Of a DNA stretch of 64,000 bases, positions 57,853 through 64,000 are shown piece by piece. The DNA comes from Cymodocea nodosa (lineage: Eukaryota > Streptophyta > Magnoliopsida > Alismatales > Cymodoceaceae): positions 13,159,001-13,223,000 of the forward strand of contig JAZBRI010000008.1 in NCBI GenBank assembly GCA_036874045.1, read 5' to 3'. The notes beneath the pieces were generated by a model. That model was not told where the DNA came from, did no database searches, and worked only from the letters and a program-made list of their open reading frames with translations. The stretch's first letter is position 1, and each line of letters begins with the position of its first letter. Position numbers and translations under genes: made by a program.

Positions 57853-60800
57853 TTAAACATCAGATAACCTATAGATACCAAGTTCTAATCGTAATTTTGA
57901 AAAGGTATTTTCATCTAAGGGTTTTGTAAATAGATCTGCTAATTGTTCTATGGTAGGAACAAAATTTAATTTTTTCTTTTATAACATTATCCCTTAGAAA
58001 ATGATGTCGAACTTCTATATGTTTTGCTCATGAATGTAAGACAAGATTTTTAGATAAACTTATTGTAGAACTACTATCATAGAAAATCTTAGTTGGTTCA
58101 TAGTCTAAATTAAAATCTTTTAAAGTTTGTCTCATCATAGGATTCGAGCACAGCAAAGTGTGGCAGCTATATATTCAACTTCAGTTCTAGATGATGCTAC
58201 ACAATTTTACTTTTTGCTAAACCATGACACTAAAGAATTTCCTAATAATTGACAAGTGCCACTAGTGCTTTTTCTTTCAAGCTTACATCCTGCAAAATTA
58301 GCCTCACTATAACCTACTAAGTTTAAAGAACTGTGTTTAAAGTAAAACAATCCGAAATTGATGGTTCCTAATAGATATTTAAAAATTCGTTTAACAGTAA
58401 GTAGGTGTAATTCCTTAGGATTAGATTGATATCTAACACAAGTACACACACTAAACATAATATCTGGTCGGCTAGCTGTTAAATAAAGTAATGAACCAAT
58501 CATGCTTCTATATTGTTTTACATCTACAGTTTTTCCAGAGTCATCTTTATCCAACTTGGTGATAGTACTCATTGGTGTATTCTTTGTTTTAGTGTTGTCT
58601 AAACCAAACCTCTTTAATAAATCTTGAGTATATTTTTCTTGTGAAATAAAAGTACCCTAATCTAATTGCTTAAATTTGTAAGCCTAAAAGAATAATAGTT
58701 CACCCATCATACTCATTTCAAATTAATTAGTCATGTCTTCCGAAAAGGACTCAACTAATTTATCATTTGTTGCTCAAATATGATGTCATCTACATAGATT
58801 TGAACTACCAATATATCTTTTTCAATCTTCTTGATAAAAAGAGTGTGATCTACCTTTCCCATAGAATACCCTTTTTCCATAAGAAATTTAGATAATCTCT
58901 CATACTAAGATCTAGGGGCTTGTTTAAGGCCATATAGTGCCTTCTTAAGCTTATAAACATACTCGGGATGTTTTGAATCTTCAAAACCTAGAGGTTGTTT
59001 TGCATACACTTCTTCTTTTATATATCCATTTAAAAAGGCAGTCTTAACATCCATTTGATATAATTTGAAATCCGTATAACAAGCATATGCTAACAAAATT
59101 CGTATTGATTCTAGTCTAGAAACAGGAGCAAATGTTTCATCATAGTCAATTCCTTCCTCTTGCTTGTAACCTTGAGTAACTAATCTAGCTTTATTTTTAA
59201 CTATATGTCCATCTTGATCTACTTTGTTTCTGAATACCCACCTTGTTCCTATTATGGACTGATTTTTAGCTGGTGGAACTAGATCCCATACCTCATTTCT
59301 TATAAATTGATTTAGCTCATCTTGCATAGCTAAATACCAAAATTCATCTTCTAAGACATCTTCAATTTTCTTAGGTTCTAGTAAAGAAACAAATGAATAA
59401 GTACCACAAATGTTGACTACTGATGACCTAGTCCTAACTCCTTGATTAGGATTGTCTATTATCTGATCGATAGGATGAGATGAAGCATAATGCCAATTTC
59501 TATGTTGTTCTATATTTTCTATAAGTATGACATTATTTTCTTCTAAATTTTCATCATTTAAGTTTATATTTCTTATTCTGTCAAATAATCTCTCAATTTC
59601 TCTGTCAACATCATTTGATACCATTTTTGGGAGAATTTTTGAATCAAAGTTTTCAACATGTCTAACATCCAAATGAGAATTTTCATGAAATTTTACATGT
59701 AGGGTTTCCTCAATGGTTTTTGTTGATTTATTATAAACTCTATATGTCTTACTTCTAATGGAATAACCAACAAAAATACCTTCATCTAATTTGGCTCTAA
59801 ATTTGTCTCTTTGTTCTTTAGTGTTTAAAATAAAACACTTACAGCCAAAGGGTTTTAAATAACTTATTTTGGGAACCCTGTTATACCATATCTCATAAAG
59901 AGTTTTACCTAAAATTGGTCTTAGATGTACTCTATTTATAACATAGCATGTTGTATGAACTACTTCTGCCCAAAGAAATAGGGGTAACTTATTCTCATTT
60001 AACATGGTTTTGGACATTTCCTAAAGTGATCTGTTTTTACGTTCTACTATCCCATTTTGTGAAGGAGCTCTTGGAAATGAGTACCTATGATCTATGCCTA
60101 ATTCTTCACAAAAGGTGTCTATTTGATCATTATCAAATTCTGTACCATGATCACTCCTAAGTTTTTGGATTTTAACATTTTGCTCATTCTGAACTTTATT
60201 ACAGAATATCTTAAATATTTCAAAAACTTCAGTTTTATTAGCTAGAAAATAGACCCAAGTAAATCTAGAATAGTAATCAACTAATACAAAAGCATAATGT
60301 TTACCTCCTAGACTGGTTGTCCTAGTAGGTCCAAATAAATCCATATGCACTAGTTCTAATACACTTTTGCTTGTTATTTCATTTAAACTTTTAAAGGATG
60401 TTTTATGTAATTTACCTAGTTGACATGCATCACACATAAACTCTTTCAAGTACTTAATACTAAGTAAACCTCTAACTAGATTCTTTTTAGACACCTTTTG
60501 TAATAATTTTACATTTGAGTGTCCTAGCCTTCTATGCCATAAAATAACTTCATCTGATTTTGCAATTAAGCAAGCATTGTCTTTAATAATATCAGAAGGC
60601 AAATTCAGAACACAAACGGATCCTTTCTTGTATGTAGTGAATAAAATTTCATTTGTAGACATGTCCATAATTTTACAAGAATCTTTTTCAAAAATTACTC
60701 TATAAAACTTCATTAAAACAGGAACACTCAATAAATTAAAACCTAAGTTTTCCACTAATAAGACATCATTTATAAAGCATTTCTCAGTTACCTGAACCTT

Positions 60801-60923
60801 GCTAGACCCAAGGATATTTGTTTCGCTTTTATTTCCAAAGGTAACTTGTCTGTTCTTGATCTTTGTTATTTTTGTAAGTAATCTTATATCTCCAGTCATG
60901 TGGTTGGATGCTCCACTGTCCAT
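57853..60923 (-). pseudogene. pol: Element F pol: protease, integrase, RT, RNase H, broken
   Basis: Protease MDSGASNHMTGDIRLL (60923, Asp intact). Zinc site LWHRRLGH...CDACQLGK. Integrase [29 protein letters not shown] with all three acidic residues; a stop after RNRSL (about 60018) precedes [43 protein letters not shown] then TAG (about 58906, Trp expected). YVDD codons at 58785-58796, followed by a 1-nt loss that shifts IIFGA to IIFEQ. RNase H pieces from 58572 down: [34 protein letters not shown], a stop, then out-of-frame remains to TAA 57853. Confidence 0.92.
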
Positions 60924-62968
60924 TATCCATTTTGATTTGTGTACCTACAAAATAGCCAAAAAGAGATTTTATCACTTGGAACCCATTTTTGAGTAGGTCC
61001 AAGAATTTTAGAGAGAGTCATATCAAAATAATCCGTATTTTTAGACTTCAACTTATCTATTTTCTGATAATTATTTTTGCATTTCTTTCTCTTAGTGTTA
61101 TAATTATTAGAACATTTATCTCTATGTAAACCAGAGTTGAAATTTTCATTTCTAACATTATTTGATTTCCAATATCTGATATTCTTTAAATATGAAGAAA
61201 ATTGATCAAGAATATTAAGATTCTCAAATGACTTAGCTTGATTTTTTTGAAAATTTATTTTGACATTCTTGCATCGTGTGCTATCATTTATATGCTGCAT
61301 TTTATCAACTTGCACATATTTTTCTCCCTTTTTAATTACACACAGAATAGTTTTTCTCTTACTATTCTTAGTATTGGAAATAAAGACATTATTTTTAGCA
61401 GTACCATCATGCAATATATAATTTTTAGAAGATGCATCGTGTAAACCAATACCATATTTTTCTACATTTGATATTTTACTACTAAGTTCATTTGTTATAG
61501 TTTGACTATTATTCCATTTACTTAATATAGCCTTTTGATCGCAAACCTTAATCTTTAACATATCAATTTTTGAATTTAAATCAGTAATAGTCAGTTCTAG
61601 TTTTTCAATTTCACAAATCATTTTCTTCTTATCAGCAATTAAATTTTCACAATTAGCATGCAATTTTCTTTCTATTACAGTAAACTTTAAAATTTCCTAT
61701 GCATGCCTTTGATTTTCTTCTTTAAATTTATTCAACGTAGAGTTCAGAAAATCAACCTTATTTTCAGATTCATCTAGCATTTTCCTAGTGTTCTTTCGTT
61801 CTATTTTTACTTTCTTATATTTTCTAGCCAGTCTATTGTATTCAACAAGTAATCCATCAAAACTATCAAAGTTAGCATTTTGATCAGAGGATACCTCACT
61901 GGATTTTGCCATGAAGCATACGTTTGCTAGATTTTCTTCTGAATCTAATGTTGATAAGGATTCATTGTTTGATGTTGAATCCTTTGTTTCTTCACTTTGT
62001 GAAGTTGAAGAGTCATCCCATGTCACTTTAAGTGCCCTTCTCTTTCTAAATTTCTTACTCCTAAAATTCCTCCTCGAATTCTTCTTATCTTTGTTGAGAG
62101 GACAATCAATTTGAAAGTGACTCGGTCTGTTGCACTTGTAGCATATGATTTTGTCTTTCATGAATGACTTCTTCTCCATATCTCCAGATGTCTTTGCTGA
62201 CTTGAAGTTCCTGCGTTTCTTCAACAGATTTCTAAATTTTCTGGTCAACAATAGTAAATCATCGTTAGAATCACTAGTGACTTCAGAGACTTTATTAGCC
62301 TCAAAAGCTAGATCCCTTCTAGGATTTTTCCCTTTTGGATCTAAATGTTGTATTTCATAGGTTGTCAGATTTCCTATGAGATCATCGAGAGTATATGTAT
62401 TTAAATCTTTGGAATCTTCAATAGATGTTGTCTTTTGAGCCCAAATTTTAGTTAAAGATCTAATGATCTTTCTTACCAAGTCTTTTTCCTCAAATTTCTT
62501 ACCAAAAGATTTTAATGAATTTACAATCTCAAGAAAATGGGAAAACATGTCAGAGATACATTCATTTTCGTGCATTTTAAAAATCTCATATTTATGTACT
62601 AACATATTAATCTTAGATTCCTTGACCTGGTTAGTACCTTCATTGGCAACTTCTAATGCATGTCATATCTCATATGCAGTTTGATATGCAGAAACTATAC
62701 TAAATTGATCATGAGATAAAGCACAAAACAAGATGTTTAAACCTTTAGCATTCAGTGTCATTCACTCATTTTCATCAAAAGTCCAAGTATCATATGGAGT
62801 CGTAACTAACATTATAGGATTGCTAATTATATGCTATAATTTGAAATCGATTGACTAAAAGATTACTTTCATCCTATATTTCCAATAGCCATAATTGCTA
62901 CCTTCGAACATAGGAGGATGATTAGTGGTCTGTCCCTCAGTCATAACTAAGATTTCAGTATCATCCAT
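60924..62968 (-). pseudogene. gag: Element F gag and linker, broken
   Basis: ATG 62966-62968 starts MDDTEILVMTEGQTTNHPPMFEG. Copia gag domain, with a TAG near 62864 (after KVIF) and further stops until the open frame at 62605: MLVHKYEIFKMHENECISDM. CCHC knuckle CYKCNRPSHFQIDC near 62140. Lys/Arg-rich region RRNFRSKKFRKRRALKVTWDDS (RNA binding, inference). A coiled-coil linker ends WVPSDKISF near 60975. A frame change separates it from protease. Same domain order as A and B. Confidence 0.85.
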
Positions 62969-63049
62969 TTTAAACAAATGATCTTGAGAAAATGATAGGA
63001 AAAACTGATTCCTAAATAGAGAAATAAAAGCTCTTAATTAAGATAAGAT

Positions 63050-63061
63050 GCTCTGATACTA
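63050..63061 (-). other. Element F primer-binding site
   Basis: Complement of GCTCTGATACTA reads TAGTATCAGAGC, the initiator-Met site with one mismatch; two bases from the LTR end at 63064. Confidence 0.9.
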
Positions 63062-63063
63062 GT

Positions 63064-64000
63064 TGTAGGATCGTCTATATCACAAGAGGGGAGGTGAATT
63101 GTGTCTTTAGTAATTAAAATACTAGCGAATAAAACAAGAGCACAAAACACTCGTAAATGAAATTCTATTCTTTATGTAAAGACAGAATTTACTATATCTT
63201 TTCAGCTCAATTCCCTTCTTGAAAGTTTTGATACAGTAATGTTCAATATACAATTCAAATAGAAAAATAAAGCTCTTATTCAAAACTAATTTTGAATTGT
63301 ATAAAACCTGATCTTTATGTACATAGCTTCTTTCTTTCTCTTTGCTCAACTTCTGTATCTCTTCTTCTCCAATTGTCGAATTTCTAGACTTCTTGTGTTT
63401 GTAGCTCATTTTCTGAAATTGCTTGGAATTTTGAACTTCTTCTGATGTTGGAGAATTTTTTAGAATATGAATATTCAAACTTAACTTTTTAGTTAGGGAT
63501 CCAGATTGAATATGCAGACTTGGTTTTTGATATTGGGATCCTCTATTGTAATGTAGCTCATACTCTCTATTAGTAGTTGAACTATGTTCTCATGTTCAGC
63601 ATGTTCATCTACTTAATCCACAATCCACGTACTAATTTTTTCTTTAATCCAAATTACTATCTTTTTGAGTTTCCACTTTCTCCACTATAATTTTGAATTT
63701 CCATGATCTCCACTCGTAGATTCACCAAGACTTTATCTTCCTAGAGTCTTGTAGAATATCTTCTAAGTTTTCGATTTAGTCGAATACTTATCCTTTATGT
63801 CTTGTAAAAACTCGAATACTTATCTGTAACTCTTAGAGTTTTTGCACCTACAAAATACGTGACTAAATATAGTAAACTTATCTGTTCGTTAGTCATTTTA
63901 TAAAACTCGAAGACTTATCTATCCATGCGTATAAAAGCTCGAACAGTTATCTAACTATTCGATTTTCATTACCGAACGCACATAGAAAACACGTGACAAC
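63064..64000 (-). repeat. Element F 5' LTR, cut by the window end
   Basis: Starts TGTAGGATCGTC on the plus strand; follows 51964-52900 closely. About 250 bp should remain outside. Confidence 0.93.

Larger units (their letters stand above)
51964..64000 (-). mobile_element. Element F: Sirevirus-like copia element with accessory ORF; runs off the window
   Basis: Minus-strand order: 5' LTR (from beyond 64000 to 63064), primer site 63061-63050, gag-pol 62968-57853, spacer, accessory ORF 56011-53443, tail with two tracts, 3' LTR 53151-51964. Family differs from A/B in sequence but shares gene order, pol type and accessory ORF. Inserted in D's 3' UTR after ATACA (51959-51963). Several frameshifts and stops; inactive. 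G is a relative in the opposite orientation. Confidence 0.93.

Overview
The window is plant nuclear DNA made almost entirely of LTR retrotransposons. It is AT-rich and has no recognisable single-copy host gene, tRNA or rRNA. The evidence is Ty1/copia Sirevirus-type polyproteins (YVDDIIFG reverse transcriptase, initiator-Met-tRNA primer sites, GACAAAAAGGGGGAGA polypurine tracts), Athila-like Ty3/gypsy gag, protease and RT fragments with an Asp-tRNA-type primer site, and plant-only accessory ORFs. The composition suggests repeat-rich, probably heterochromatic DNA of a seed plant, most likely a eudicot; the species cannot be told.

Layout. Element A (1-11541, minus) is a Sirevirus-like copia element: 5' LTR 9929-11541, gag-pol 9728-4355, spacer, accessory ORF 2791-498; its 3' LTR lies just left of the window. 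11542-13269 is unassigned. Element G (about 13270-15011, plus) is a 5'-truncated relative of element F. A relic (H, 15012-15213) of the A/B-type accessory ORF follows. Element C (15214-33011, minus) is an Athila-like gypsy element: 3' LTR, 3' UTR and the C-terminal half of an F-box-like gene. It is split twice. Element B (19733-32769, plus) is a complete copia element of the A family with perfect AATTG target duplications. Element D (33012-51963 in this window, plus), of the C family, begins inside C's F-box-like ORF. D holds a 5' LTR, CCHC/protease/partial RT, a degenerate accessory ORF, a gag and a fuller F-box-like ORF. D is itself split by E (about 40789-47061, minus, an RT-deleted copia element) and cut at 51963 by F (51964 to beyond 64000, minus, copia with an accessory ORF). 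Relative order: C is older than B and D; D is older than E and F.

How the parts relate. A, B, D and F carry the same accessory ORF downstream of pol ('putative plant transposon protein' type); G and H are relics of it. By reading, non-coding modules are shared across the copia/gypsy boundary: (i) about 1 kb lies between pol and the accessory ORF in A and B and ahead of the 3' LTR in C and D; (ii) about 400 bp of U3 is shared by the A/B LTRs and the D LTR (the last part also in C); (iii) the F spacer carries a stretch of C/D U3. All LTR families here carry arrays of AACT...AGTT or AACT/CGA-type short motifs with CACGTG G-boxes, and the same motifs recur ahead of ORFs inside D. The window therefore looks like a community of elements exchanging regulatory modules, one of which has carried an F-box-type host gene through at least two insertions.

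Nearly every coding region is broken by nonsense codons and frameshifts. The longest intact frame is B's integrase-RT-RNase H (24108-26834, 908 codons). Homologies were judged by reading, not by alignment software; no identities or ages are given.
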